Assembly (NCBI RefSeq): GCF_030397665.1
Contig: NZ_JAPUBT010000005.1
Span: 124,001 to 188,000, forward strand
Direction of reading: 5' to 3'
DNA length: 64,000 nucleotides
Source of the DNA: Janthinobacterium sp. SUN073
GTDB taxonomy: Bacteria; Pseudomonadota; Gammaproteobacteria; Burkholderiales; Burkholderiaceae_D
Positions 34,801 to 42,709 of the stretch are shown here, in pieces. The stretch's first letter is position 1. Each line of letters begins with the position of its first letter. Made by a program: the position numbers and the translations under genes. Under the pieces are notes generated by a model that worked only from the letters and a program-made list of their open reading frames with translations, searched no databases and was not told the DNA's origin.

Positions 34801-36907
34801 GGCCAGGCGGCGTGCCAATCTGCAGACGCGCACACTCACGGGCCTGATGTTCGGTGCGCTCATCAGCCACTGGACGCAGCCCCTGCGCAGCTCCGATGCC
34901 CTGTACGAAGAAGCCTTTGGCTGGGCACTGGAAATCGCCGATTTCGTGCAGGTCGGCGTGGTGGCAGCCGTGCGCGCCACCGAGCGGATGATCCTCGGCG
35001 ACTATCTGCCGCACCTGATGCAAGACATCGAGCACGACCTGGCGCTGATGCGCGCCAACGGCCAGCAGGCGATGGCCGATTGCTGCGTCGCCGCCGCGGT
35101 CCAGCCGATCAAATGCCTGATGGGCCTGCTACCCCGTCACGACAGCTACGATGATGCGACCTTCAGCGAGGCGCGTTTCCTCGAACAGTATGGCGATTCG
35201 CAGCTGTACCGCGCCTACTATTTGCAAGGCAAGATCCGCAACGCCTACCTGTTCGACGGCGCCGACGCCGAGCTGCTGGCCGGCCAGCTCGGCATCGTCA
35301 CCCAGATCATGCGCGGCCAGGCCAAGGTTGCCGAGTCGAGCTTCTACGTCGCGCTGATATGGCTGCGCGCCTTGCGGCGCGACCCGGCGCGACCCGATGC
35401 GGGCGCTGTGCTGAGCCTGATCGACGCACTGCAGGCGAGCCTCACCGAGTGGGCCAGGCAAGGCTCGGACAATAGCGCGGCCAAACATCTGCTGGTGATG
35501 GCCGAGATGGCACGCTACCGGGAAGATCTGCAGCTGGCCACGCGCCATTACCGGCAGGCGATCGACGCCGCCGGCCTGGCAGGCTACGTCAATGTGCAAG
35601 CGCTGGGCAATGAGCTGTGCGGCGAATGCTGGTCCGAGCAGGGCCACGCGCGCGTGGCCGGCGTCTTCATCCAGGACGCCATCGCACACTACGGCCAGTG
35701 GGGTGCGGAGGGCAAGGTGACGCAACTGCGGGCGCGTCACGCTGCGCTGCTGTCAAGGATGGATGGCCGCAGCACACAGCGGCATTCGGTCTCCCACACG
35801 CACGGCAGTTCCGCGCTCGACCTGGTGTCGCTGCTGAAAGCGGCACAGATCCTGTCGAACGAAGTGGGCCTGCGCAACGTGCTGACACGCCTCATTTCCA
35901 TCGTATGCGAAAACGCTGGCGGGCAAGTGGCGCGCCTGCTGCTGCTATCCGAAGGCAGCTACCAGCTGGAGGCCAACATCGATGGCGATGGCATCACCGT
36001 CCTGCAAGCGCGGCGGCTCGACCTGAACGCCGCCAGCGACCCGCAGTTCCCGCTGTCGCTGCTGCGCTACGTCATTCGCACTGGCGCCGAGGTGATCGAA
36101 GACAGCATCACGGGCGTCTCGCGCTTCGCCGCCGACCCGTACGTGCAGTTGCACCTGCCGCGTGCCGTCATGTGCCTGCCGATACGGCACGGCGGCCAGA
36201 TCGGCGGCATCCTGTACTTCGAGAACCGGCTGGCAGAAGCCTCGTTCACGGAAGAACGCGTCGCGTTCCTGCGCATGCTCGGTGTACAGGCGATGATCTC
36301 GATCTCCAGCGCCAGGCTGCACGACAGCCTGGAGCGGCGCGTTGCCGAACGCACGGAACAGCTGGAAGACGCCAACCGCAAGCTGGCAACCCTGTCCATC
36401 ACCGACGGCCTGACGGGGCTGTCGAACCGGCGTCATTTCGACGACGTGTTGCGTGCCGAATGTGCGCGTGCCACGCGCGTCGGCCAGCCGCTTGCCGTCA
36501 TCATGCTCGATGTCGATTACTTCAAGCGCTTCAACGACCGTCACGGCCACCAGGCCGGCGACGCATGCCTGGTCCGGGTCGCGCATGCGCTGGCGGCCGG
36601 CATGCGGCGCGCGGGCGACCTGACGGCGCGCTATGGCGGCGAAGAGTTTTCGATCGTGCTGCCGAACACGGGCGCGGACGAGGCGCGCCAGATCGGCGAC
36701 GCGCTGCGGCGTGCCATCGAAGAGCTGGCCATCCCCCATGCGAGTGCGGATACAGCACAGGTGACGATCAGCGTCGGCATCGCGGTCCAGTCGCCACCGG
36801 GCGCCGCCGATCCCGACGCCCTGTTGCGCCTGGCCGACGCCGCGCTATACCACGCCAAGGATGCGGGACGCAATTGCGTGGTGCTCAGGGTGCTGCCGCC
36901 TGGCTGA
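31865..36907 (+). CDS. Ser/Thr kinase - AAA ATPase - GAF - diguanylate cyclase protein
   Basis: About 1680 residues from the ATG at 31865; a longer frame begins at 31817. Residues 1-~280 are a protein-kinase domain: Lys35/36 region, the catalytic loop IHKDINPSN (H135, K136, D137: HKD, not HRD), DFG at 156-158 and MAPEQ near 183. Next is a STAND/AAA_16-like ATPase with Walker A GHSGIGKS (331-338) and Walker B LVLFLDDLQWAD. A long helical repeat region (~600-1290) follows, then a GAF domain (~1320-1490), a coiled linker (ERRVAERTEQLEDANRKLAT) and a GGDEF domain with GGEEF (~1591-1595) and the RxxD inhibitory site (RAGD) five residues before it. It should make c-di-GMP in response to kinase/GAF input. 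It is cytoplasmic. A TATAAT-like box lies at about 31783. Confidence 0.88.
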   Translation: MSSLFDHEIIKQLHSGDRSRVYRARAADGTALIVKKPNQQFPSFQQLAQFKREYAIARRCRHPGVVHPLALQLHGGCWTMLQEDSGGQALDQVLRTQLAARRTPAQPALALDDFFDIALQLCAALEEVHRHGVIHKDINPSNLVWNADRRLLQLTDFGIACELPYESHGIVNLQALEGTLRYMAPEQTGRMNRRVDWRADFYALGATMYELLTGQAPFEAGDAMELVHCHIARSPDWSHPALANLPGQLLPIIQRLLEKNADQRYQSLQGLRSDLEACRADKPAQALKLSDHNGRFLVPQTLHGREDAIAILLAAFERSAAGRCEMLLLAGHSGIGKSAVVNEVQKPIVAQRGCFLSGKFDQLQRDVPYASLIQAFQGLVRQLLGQPEETLRQWSGKLHGALGDGMGVLVELIPQLALIVGPTDALPASAPAQAQLRLDRLFPRFVEVFACAGHPLVLFLDDLQWADAATLRMIELLMLSCDKCCLLFIGAYRDNEVSAAHPLIALRDKLLAREVRLSTLLLSPLSEPQVAQMVAATVRMAAPDCAPLTRICYNKTAGNPFFLNQFLASLNETGHLRYRAAGDCWDWDLRAIQQVKYTDNVVDVLLEKIHRLPTATQHLLQLAASSGNRFTLDTLALAVDRSPRHTQQTLWPALHAGLVQPLDERYKYVNGDTRSGHSGVHYRFLHDRVQQAAYLVADAATRAANHLRIGRLLLRHATPEQQDETLFEIVEQLNAGRALLDDADERVQLAALNLQAGGKARRSAAFQATLEHMRIGLGLLPAEACSIHADLWLDLQLGAAEAAYLCGQFDAAEAIYPLLRARTLRPLLQVRCIAIQAHQYQLQGRLLDAIAVQREGLAQLNIAIPHDVAHMKARFGDILANIGRLHGARAPDTLLAAGEMCAPDAVAAMQMMQGLWMASYYAGQQDLSALMVVSMTRLSMQRGNSDFSAVAYVGYAMMLALYGGDVARGYDFGAMAMALARRRANLQTRTLTGLMFGALISHWTQPLRSSDALYEEAFGWALEIADFVQVGVVAAVRATERMILGDYLPHLMQDIEHDLALMRANGQQAMADCCVAAAVQPIKCLMGLLPRHDSYDDATFSEARFLEQYGDSQLYRAYYLQGKIRNAYLFDGADAELLAGQLGIVTQIMRGQAKVAESSFYVALIWLRALRRDPARPDAGAVLSLIDALQASLTEWARQGSDNSAAKHLLVMAEMARYREDLQLATRHYRQAIDAAGLAGYVNVQALGNELCGECWSEQGHARVAGVFIQDAIAHYGQWGAEGKVTQLRARHAALLSRMDGRSTQRHSVSHTHGSSALDLVSLLKAAQILSNEVGLRNVLTRLISIVCENAGGQVARLLLLSEGSYQLEANIDGDGITVLQARRLDLNAASDPQFPLSLLRYVIRTGAEVIEDSITGVSRFAADPYVQLHLPRAVMCLPIRHGGQIGGILYFENRLAEASFTEERVAFLRMLGVQAMISISSARLHDSLERRVAERTEQLEDANRKLATLSITDGLTGLSNRRHFDDVLRAECARATRVGQPLAVIMLDVDYFKRFNDRHGHQAGDACLVRVAHALAAGMRRAGDLTARYGGEEFSIVLPNTGADEARQIGDALRRAIEELAIPHASADTAQVTISVGIAVQSPPGAADPDALLRLADAALYHAKDAGRNCVVLRVLPPG

Positions 36908-36949
36908 CCAGCATGCGCTGCGCGCCGCGTTCACAGCGCCGGCGGCGCC

Positions 36950-38449
36950 TCAATCGCTGCCGTGACTATTTTCGCGCGCCTGCTCCCTCGCTTTTTCGCT
37001 TGAAGCCAGGCCGTTGAAGAACAGATTGAGCAGCACGGCAACGATCGCGGCCAGCAAGATGCCGCTGTGCAGCAACGGCGACAGGGCCTTCGGCATGTGC
37101 TGCGCGTACTGTTCCGCCACCAGCGGCAGCATGCCGAAGCCGATAGCCAGGGCCACGATGAACAGGTTGTTGCGGTTGCTCTTGTAGTCGACGCCGGCCA
37201 GGATGCGGATGCCGGTGGCGGCCACCATGCCGAACATCACCAGCCCTGCCCCGCCCAGCACGAACGCCGGCACGGACTCGGCCGTTTGCGCGATCTTCGG
37301 GATCACGCCCATGACCAGCAGGATGATGCCGGCCGCTACGCAGACCCAGCGGCTGCGCACGCCCGTCACCCCCACCAGGCCCACGTTTTGCGAGAACGAG
37401 GTGTATGGGAAGGTATTGAAGATGCCGCCGATCAGGGTGCCCAGGCCATCGACGCGCAAGCCGCGGCTGATGTCGGCCTGCGTGATGCGCTTGTCCGTCA
37501 TTTCGCCCAGCGCCAAAAACATGCCCAGCGATTCGATCATGACGACGATCATCACCAGGCTCATGGTCACGATGGCGACCACGTCGAAGGTCGGCATGCC
37601 GAACTGGAACGGCGTGACGATGGCAAAGGCCTTGGCGCTGGCCACCTTGGCAAAATCGGCCTTGCCCAAGGCAAACGACAAGGCCGTGCCGGCGATGATG
37701 CCAATCAATACCGCGATATTCGACAGGAATCCCCGGCCATACTTGGCCACCAGCAAGATGACGGCCAGCACGAAGAAAGCGATGCCCATGTTATCCAGCG
37801 CGCCGTAGCCGGGATTGGCGATCAGCGGCACGGGGCCAAGCGGCGCAGGCAAGCCGGCCGCCGTGGCGGCAGCGGCCATCTTGAGGAAGGCGGGATCGGC
37901 AATTTGCGCCATGGCGGGCGGCCCGCCCATGGCCCAGTTCACGCCCACGCGCATCAGCGACACGCCGATCACGGCGATGATGCTGCCGGTGACCACGGGC
38001 GGAAACAGGGCCAGCAGGCGGCTGATGAAGGGCGCGATCAGCATGGAAACCACGCCGGCGCCGATCACGGCGCCAAAGATGCCGCTGATGCCCAGGGCCG
38101 GGTTGTTCGCCATGGCCAGCATGGGACTGACGGCGGCAAAGGTCACGCCCATCATCACGGGCAGGCGAATGCCGAAGTACTTGCCTATCCCCAGGGACTG
38201 GATCAGGGTCACCAGGCCGCAGCAGAACAGGTCGGCACTGATCAATGCCGCCACCTGCTCGGGCGGCAGCTTGAGGGCACGGCCGACGATCAGCGGCACG
38301 GCGATGGCACCCGCATACATGACGAGCACATGCTGCAAACCCAGGGTGAACAGTTTGCCGGCTGGCAGGATTTCATCGACGGGCGATGGCGCGGCAGGCG
38401 TGCTGCCCGGAGCGCTGCGGTGGATGGATTTCAAGCGGGGAGAGGCCAT
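36950..38449 (-). CDS. NCS2 family purine (xanthine/urate) permease
   Basis: 499 residues with about 14 membrane helices. Family marks are LGLQHVLVMYAGAIAVPLIV at the first helix, GIRLPVMMGVTFAAVSPM, the FPPVVTGSIIAVIGVSLM helix, and NTFPYTSFSQNVGLVGVTGV, the NxG motif region of NCS2 transporters. The set fits the xanthine/uric acid branch better than the uracil branch. It is a proton symporter in the inner membrane. It converges on the large kinase gene, 42 bases away. Confidence 0.88.
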   Translation of the reverse strand: MASPRLKSIHRSAPGSTPAAPSPVDEILPAGKLFTLGLQHVLVMYAGAIAVPLIVGRALKLPPEQVAALISADLFCCGLVTLIQSLGIGKYFGIRLPVMMGVTFAAVSPMLAMANNPALGISGIFGAVIGAGVVSMLIAPFISRLLALFPPVVTGSIIAVIGVSLMRVGVNWAMGGPPAMAQIADPAFLKMAAAATAAGLPAPLGPVPLIANPGYGALDNMGIAFFVLAVILLVAKYGRGFLSNIAVLIGIIAGTALSFALGKADFAKVASAKAFAIVTPFQFGMPTFDVVAIVTMSLVMIVVMIESLGMFLALGEMTDKRITQADISRGLRVDGLGTLIGGIFNTFPYTSFSQNVGLVGVTGVRSRWVCVAAGIILLVMGVIPKIAQTAESVPAFVLGGAGLVMFGMVAATGIRILAGVDYKSNRNNLFIVALAIGFGMLPLVAEQYAQHMPKALSPLLHSGILLAAIVAVLLNLFFNGLASSEKAREQARENSHGSD

Positions 38450-38864
38450 TTACGCTCCATTTCCTGGGTTACCGCGGCCCGGATGGGTGCAGGTGAAAGG
38501 GAAAAGCAAGAGAGAAACGGGACGACAGGAACACACTGGCGGTGGATGAGGCATGCGAAGCTCCTTGGATGGGATGACCAAGGTATGCCATGCACGCTTC
38601 GTGCCAGCGACGATTGTATACAGGAATTGTGCCGAACTACCATCGCGTTCATTAAAATCGGGCGCCCGACACGCTGCGGCGCACTGTTTTCTGGCGCACC
38701 ACCACGCGGCCGCACCAGAAGGCAGCATGGGAAGCGACTTCAGGACCGGGCATGAGGAAACGCCACCGGGCGCTCGCGGCCAAGGGAGCATGCGCGGCAC
38801 AAGCCAGCCGCAAGCCAACTGTACACTGGCCGCCAACAAGGCGGTCGCTATGCAGCGCTCTGCG
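38450..38864. promoter_or_regulatory. Upstream region of the permease gene
   Basis: 415 bases with no supported gene. TTGTATACAG at 38614-38623 contains the GTATAC palindrome typical of GntR-type operators in purine-use genes; this is a weak lead only. A short AT-rich stretch at 38648-38660 may be part of a promoter. Confidence 0.3.
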
Positions 38865-39028
38865 CTAAGTAATCCTCAGGAAATTATTGTGAATTTATGA
38901 CGAACAGAACCGGATGCTCTGCAAGGCGCCCGCTGCGACGCAGTGCGAGCACTGCTAGCAGCGGGCAACACCGCAGAGCGCCGGTTATGGAAGTCAGAAA
39001 TCACAATAATTTATTGGGGGTTACTTAG
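38865..39028. repeat. 164-bp foldback element 1
   Basis: The ends are inverted copies: CTAAGTAATCCTCAGG with AAATTATTGTGAATTT at the left, and AAATCACAATAATTTATTGG with GGGTTACTTAG at the right. Inside, AACCGGATGCTCTGC pairs with GCAGAGCGCCGGTT, and GCCCGCTGC with GCAGCGGGC, so nearly the whole element can fold back. It has no coding potential. It looks like a MITE or a REP-like unit. Confidence 0.75.
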
Positions 39029-39186
39029 AGCCTATCTCAGTAGATGAATACATCCCCTGCTGGCGCCCCTCAGAAGCGGGGACTGCGTTGATCGTCGTTG
39101 CGTGGCTCGCCACGCGTCCTCCTCACGCCTTGTCCGCGCTCCTGATGCGCTGCCAGCAGAAGACGCTCCCTACTGGGATAGGCTCT
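39027..39186. repeat. 160-bp foldback element 2, adjoining element 1
   Basis: The end repeats are AGAGCCTATCTCAGTAG (39027-39043) and CTACTGGGATAGGCTCT (39170-39186), with one mismatch. The interior is GC-rich, with CGTGGCTCGCCACG as an inner hairpin. The left end overlaps element 1 by two bases and the right end reaches the stop codon of the outer spanin gene, so it marks the edge of the tail cluster. Confidence 0.7.
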
Positions 39187-39509
39187 TAGCTGCCGGCACA
39201 GCCATCCATCAGCGCTTCCAGCTGCCGCACATAGGCCGTACGCAATTGCTCGCGCGCCAGCAAGGCTTGTACTTGCGCAAAAATGCCGTGCTGCGGCACG
39301 GCTGGCAAGAGTGGCGCCGCAGGGCGAACGGCGATACAGGGCACGGCAATGGGCAGCCTTTCCGCCGTGGCTTCCAGCCTGGATCCGCCTGCCGCGCAGC
39401 CCCCCAGCAGACAAACCAGCAGGCAGGTCAGTGAACAGGTCAGTGAGCAAGCCCGCAAGCAGACCCAGACCCGCAGCGGCGCCGGCGCACTCGTCATTGT
39501 CGTGCTCAT
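39186..39509 (-). CDS. Rz1-like outer-membrane spanin lipoprotein
   Basis: 107 residues. A hydrophobic N-terminus leads to the lipobox LLGGC (Cys ~38), followed by a proline-containing segment and a C-terminal helix. It overlaps the preceding Rz-like gene by 4 bases (ATGA), the usual arrangement for separated Rz/Rz1 pairs. Together the two proteins would bridge inner and outer membranes and fuse them at lysis. Sequence conservation in this family is poor, so the call rests on lipobox, size and position. The start ATG is at 39509. Confidence 0.7.
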   Translation of the reverse strand: MSTTMTSAPAPLRVWVCLRACSLTCSLTCLLVCLLGGCAAGGSRLEATAERLPIAVPCIAVRPAAPLLPAVPQHGIFAQVQALLAREQLRTAYVRQLEALMDGCAGS

Positions 39510-39856
39510 GGCGCCCCGCCAGCGGCGCTTCCTGCCGTTTCACGGGCGATCAGCGCCTCGGCCGCGCGGCACGCATCGCCTGCGGGTTGCAATGCCAGGA
39601 TGCGCGCCGCTGCCGCCTGTGCCTCAGCCTGCCCGACCTGCGCTGTGGCCAGAGCCTGCCCGGCCCGCGCCGAGCGTCGTACGCCCTCTTCCCGCAGCGC
39701 ATTCAGCGCCTGGTTCTGGCGCCGCAATACGCCTTGCACCTCCAGCTCTTGTGCCGCACAGCTGGCCCGGCCAGCTTCGCGTCCCCAGCGCTGGGCGCAA
39801 AACACGGCCGCACCCAGCAACAGCAGCATGGCCAGGATGCTCAACGGCGGCTTCAT
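39506..39856 (-). CDS. Rz-like inner-membrane spanin
   Basis: 116 residues: an N-terminal membrane anchor (LSILAMLLLLGAAVFCAQRW) and a periplasmic coiled coil rich in Ala, Gln and Arg (AAQELEVQGVLRRQNQALNA). This matches an i-spanin. It overlaps the endolysin gene and the o-spanin gene by 4 bases each, so the lysis genes form one tightly coupled unit. Confidence 0.72.
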   Translation of the reverse strand: MKPPLSILAMLLLLGAAVFCAQRWGREAGRASCAAQELEVQGVLRRQNQALNALREEGVRRSARAGQALATAQVGQAEAQAAAARILALQPAGDACRAAEALIARETAGSAAGGAP

Positions 39857-40368
39857 GCCAGCACCTTGCGCGCCACCTGGTACAGGGCCAGGCGCTCGGC
39901 CAGGCCATTCACGCCACCGTTAATGCGGCGCGTCACCCTTTCCTGGTCGCCCGCATCGGCCCAGCGGTTCAAGCCGCGCGATTGCCAGAACCAGCCCGCC
40001 GAGCGGCAAGCGACAGCCGCCTGTTCCAGCAACTGCGGCGCCGCCAGCAAGTCCAGACCCAGCGCCACACCGCATGCCGCATAATTGGCGCGCCCTGTCA
40101 CCTGCAGCAAGCCGCGTCCTTTGAAACGCACGCCATCGCCGGCGACCACATTGCCCAAGTCGGCGCGTCCTTCATAGGCAGCGCCGCTGGCCAGCTCGCG
40201 CACATGGCGCAACTGTCCCGATTCGTGGCCCACCTGCGCCAGGAACGCCGCCTGGCGCAGCGGTGTATCGATGCCGAACTCAGCCATCGCCGCATTCAGT
40301 GGCGCCAGGAACAGCGTAGTGCGGCGGCCGGCCAACGGCATGATCTGCATCAATTGCGCGCCTGTCAC
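39853..40368 (-). CDS. GH19-type endolysin
   Basis: 171 residues of the glycoside hydrolase 19 (chitinase-like) lysozyme family: FLAQVGHESGQLRHVRELAS with the catalytic Glu in HES, then FKGRGLLQVTGRANYAAC and a C-terminal RRINGGVNGLAERLALY. Phage enzymes of this type cut peptidoglycan rather than chitin. There is no signal peptide, so it depends on the holin. It overlaps the holin gene by 4 bases. Confidence 0.9.
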   Translation of the reverse strand: MTGAQLMQIMPLAGRRTTLFLAPLNAAMAEFGIDTPLRQAAFLAQVGHESGQLRHVRELASGAAYEGRADLGNVVAGDGVRFKGRGLLQVTGRANYAACGVALGLDLLAAPQLLEQAAVACRSAGWFWQSRGLNRWADAGDQERVTRRINGGVNGLAERLALYQVARKVLA

Positions 40369-40793
40369 AGCATGCCCCGCACATCCTTGACGGCAGCGGC
40401 CGCATCGGCTGCCAGTTCACCAATATCCTTGCCGCGCCGCTTGTCGAACCAGCGCACGCAGGCGCCTAGCACCCACCAGGCGGGCAAGCCGGCCGCCACC
40501 ATCAGTGGCGCGGCGATGAACAAAAAACCCGTGGCCGGATCGCCGCCATACAGGCCAGCCACGGTCTTCGCGCTGTCAAACAGGCTGGGCCACCACGACA
40601 GCACGGCGGCCACGAGTACGGGACCGAGAAAGGTGGAAATGATAATGCTGGAACAAAAACGGATGAATGCCTCCTTCGTGGATTGCGGCCACATGAACAT
40701 GAAGCCCAGCGACGTGGCGGCGGCGCCGGCCAGCACCGGCATGCCAAACAGTTTGATCAGTGCGCCGCCAGCGGCGGTGGTTTCGAGGGCCAT
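40365..40793 (-). CDS. Putative holin
   Basis: 142 residues with three likely membrane spans (LFGMPVLAGAAATSLGFMFM; IIISTFLGPVLVAAVLSWWP; GFLFIAAPLMVAAGLPAWWV) and a charged C-terminus (CVRWFDKRRGKDIGEL). Its place directly before the endolysin with a 4-base overlap supports a holin. Tail-like particles need such genes for release by lysis. No named family could be assigned by eye. Confidence 0.72.
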   Translation of the reverse strand: MALETTAAGGALIKLFGMPVLAGAAATSLGFMFMWPQSTKEAFIRFCSSIIISTFLGPVLVAAVLSWWPSLFDSAKTVAGLYGGDPATGFLFIAAPLMVAAGLPAWWVLGACVRWFDKRRGKDIGELAADAAAAVKDVRGML

Positions 40794-40818
40794 GGTTGCC
40801 TTTCATGTGGTGGAAATG

Positions 40819-40841
40819 AAAAAACCCGCCGAAGCGGGTTT
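40819..40841 (-). terminator. Intrinsic terminator between fibre and lysis genes
   Basis: On the minus strand AAACCCGC-TTCG-GCGGGTTTTTTC forms a strong stem with a T run, 18 bases after the fibre stop and before the holin start. Lysis genes would need read-through or their own promoter. Confidence 0.85.
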
Positions 40842-40858
40842 GTGGGGAATGCTGTTTT

Positions 40859-42709
40859 CTACACGACCTTGACCATCACATAGGCCCGGCCGTCCGGTTC
40901 AATCGAAATCACGCGGCCGACCGCGCGCAGGTACAGCTTCATATCAAGGTCATCCTCGTGCACGGCAATGCCCTTGATGCCGGCGCCGTCCTGCACCGGC
41001 ACGATGTAGTCGCCTGGCTGGGCACCCAGCACGTTGACCGGCACACGGCCGGCGATGGCGATGCGGTCAACCTTCTGGCGCTCGACTTCCAGCGCCGCGT
41101 CGAAGGCGGCCATGGCCTCGGCGTCCTGCTGCACGGCGATGTTGTGGGCGGCCAGCGCGGTAGTGTAGGCGGCCTGCTTTTCTGCCCACTCGTCATCGGT
41201 GTCGCCGGGTTCGGTTACCACGTCCTCGAATTCGGGCGGGTTGGTGCCGGGAACTGGCTGTTGCGTGACCACGTCTTCGCGGCGCAGGGGCAGCGTCGGC
41301 GCTGGCCCTGCCTGGGGCGATGGGCGCGACCCTATATCGTTGGCCCAGGAATCGCCACCGACAAATGAGGGCGCGGTCGATTTGATCGAGAACATGACGG
41401 CATCGACCCACTTGTCGGTGATCTGGTTATCCGCGGTGATGCCAATTATTTGGCCGGCGGCGACAACGCCGCAGCGCAGGCTTTTGAAAATGTATTCGGC
41501 ATAATCGTTGCCCATTGTATTGACCGTGCCGGGAACACCAATACTGCGTAAAGTTGTGCCATTTTTGCCAACGTACAGTACTGAGGCAGCGGTATTCCAT
41601 CCGCCAAGGCCATCGGAGCCATTAACTCCAAAGCAGGGAGCAGCGGAGCCTTCGCGCCCAACTTGAAAAATCTCTGTTGCCTGTACACCTGCTTTGCGAA
41701 TGTCATGCCTGAGGTTTGTATCAGTAGTGCCTGCTTTAAGCCACGGGGTAAACACCATACCACTGCCGTTAATGCGTAACAAACTGCCAGTCCACGCGTT
41801 AGAGCCTTTATCGTATGCTCGAAGAGTTAAACCAAAGCCCTCTTTAAACAGTGAACCCGTCCCAGAGGTAGCCATAAAACCAAAACCACCCGGATGTGCA
41901 AGACTATTAATACCGCCAATACCAAGCCGCAATACCTCGTTTTCTTGGCCTGGAGTCAAAGTATTTTGTGCTGTCCCACTCCCAAGAAAAGAGATGGCAG
42001 AACTATTTCCATCTTTGGGGCGCACATGCACGACGGAATTAAAGCTTGTACCTTGTGGTGTGCTCGGTGACATACCGACAGATCGGGGCGCCTTATAAGT
42101 ACTATCGCCAGGGTTCGCCCCACTGTCCCATACCGCAGTCCCGCTTACAGAATTAGCAGCGACAGGGGAAGCATAAGATTGACAGCCCATACCTTGCAAG
42201 TTGAACGACGCTTGGGCAAACACTGAGTTAGTGAACATCAGGTACACAGAATGACTACCATCTGCTTCTTGGAAAACAACGAATCTAACATCGGTGGGTG
42301 TGCCTACGCTAGCAGACCAATCTACGGAGAAAGCGCCACGATTCCCCATATTTACGGTCATTGTCGTAAGTGAGTCCGCGATCCATCCACCAAGCAACGC
42401 ATCGATGCGCAGAGAGGCGTAAGAGCCTTGATTTTGCTGTGGCAATGTTGCTATTTTATAAAGAAGTTGGGCTTGTCCCCCATGCAAAAATGTATATCCA
42501 AATTTACCAACAGCTTTTACTGCTAAAGGCGTGTCGGTGTAGATAGTCAGGCTTGGGTCAAGCCACGCCGGATTCATGTAGCCATTCGGCCCGCCAAGCG
42601 GCGACCGCCCCACGGCTGGCATATACGACGCCACCACGGCGCCGCGCCCGGCCAGTTCATTCAGGCGCCGGATCATATCTTTCTGGCCATAGTAAAAAAA
42701 GTCGCCCAT
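40859..42709 (-). CDS. Tail fibre protein with IMC-type autoproteolysis domain
   Basis: 616 residues. A short N-terminal attachment part (MGDFFYYGQKDMIRRLNELA) is followed by a beta-rich region (~45-390) full of Gly, Asn, Ser and Thr, as in receptor-binding fibres. Near residue 400, MGNDYAEYIFKSL begins a domain resembling the intramolecular chaperone/Peptidase_G2 self-cleaving module (later KSTAPSFVGGD). A long charged helix (~500-560) and a small C-terminal beta domain close the protein. The middle of the gene (about 41.4-42.6 kb) is clearly AT-richer than the flanks, which suggests that the binding module was exchanged. It would decide which cells the particle attacks. Confidence 0.78.
   Translation of the reverse strand: MGDFFYYGQKDMIRRLNELAGRGAVVASYMPAVGRSPLGGPNGYMNPAWLDPSLTIYTDTPLAVKAVGKFGYTFLHGGQAQLLYKIATLPQQNQGSYASLRIDALLGGWIADSLTTMTVNMGNRGAFSVDWSASVGTPTDVRFVVFQEADGSHSVYLMFTNSVFAQASFNLQGMGCQSYASPVAANSVSGTAVWDSGANPGDSTYKAPRSVGMSPSTPQGTSFNSVVHVRPKDGNSSAISFLGSGTAQNTLTPGQENEVLRLGIGGINSLAHPGGFGFMATSGTGSLFKEGFGLTLRAYDKGSNAWTGSLLRINGSGMVFTPWLKAGTTDTNLRHDIRKAGVQATEIFQVGREGSAAPCFGVNGSDGLGGWNTAASVLYVGKNGTTLRSIGVPGTVNTMGNDYAEYIFKSLRCGVVAAGQIIGITADNQITDKWVDAVMFSIKSTAPSFVGGDSWANDIGSRPSPQAGPAPTLPLRREDVVTQQPVPGTNPPEFEDVVTEPGDTDDEWAEKQAAYTTALAAHNIAVQQDAEAMAAFDAALEVERQKVDRIAIAGRVPVNVLGAQPGDYIVPVQDGAGIKGIAVHEDDLDMKLYLRAVGRVISIEPDGRAYVMVKVV

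Noticed and set aside
38865..39186. CRISPR array
   Set aside because: The repeats are inverted pairs, not evenly spaced direct repeats with variable spacers, and no cas gene is nearby.
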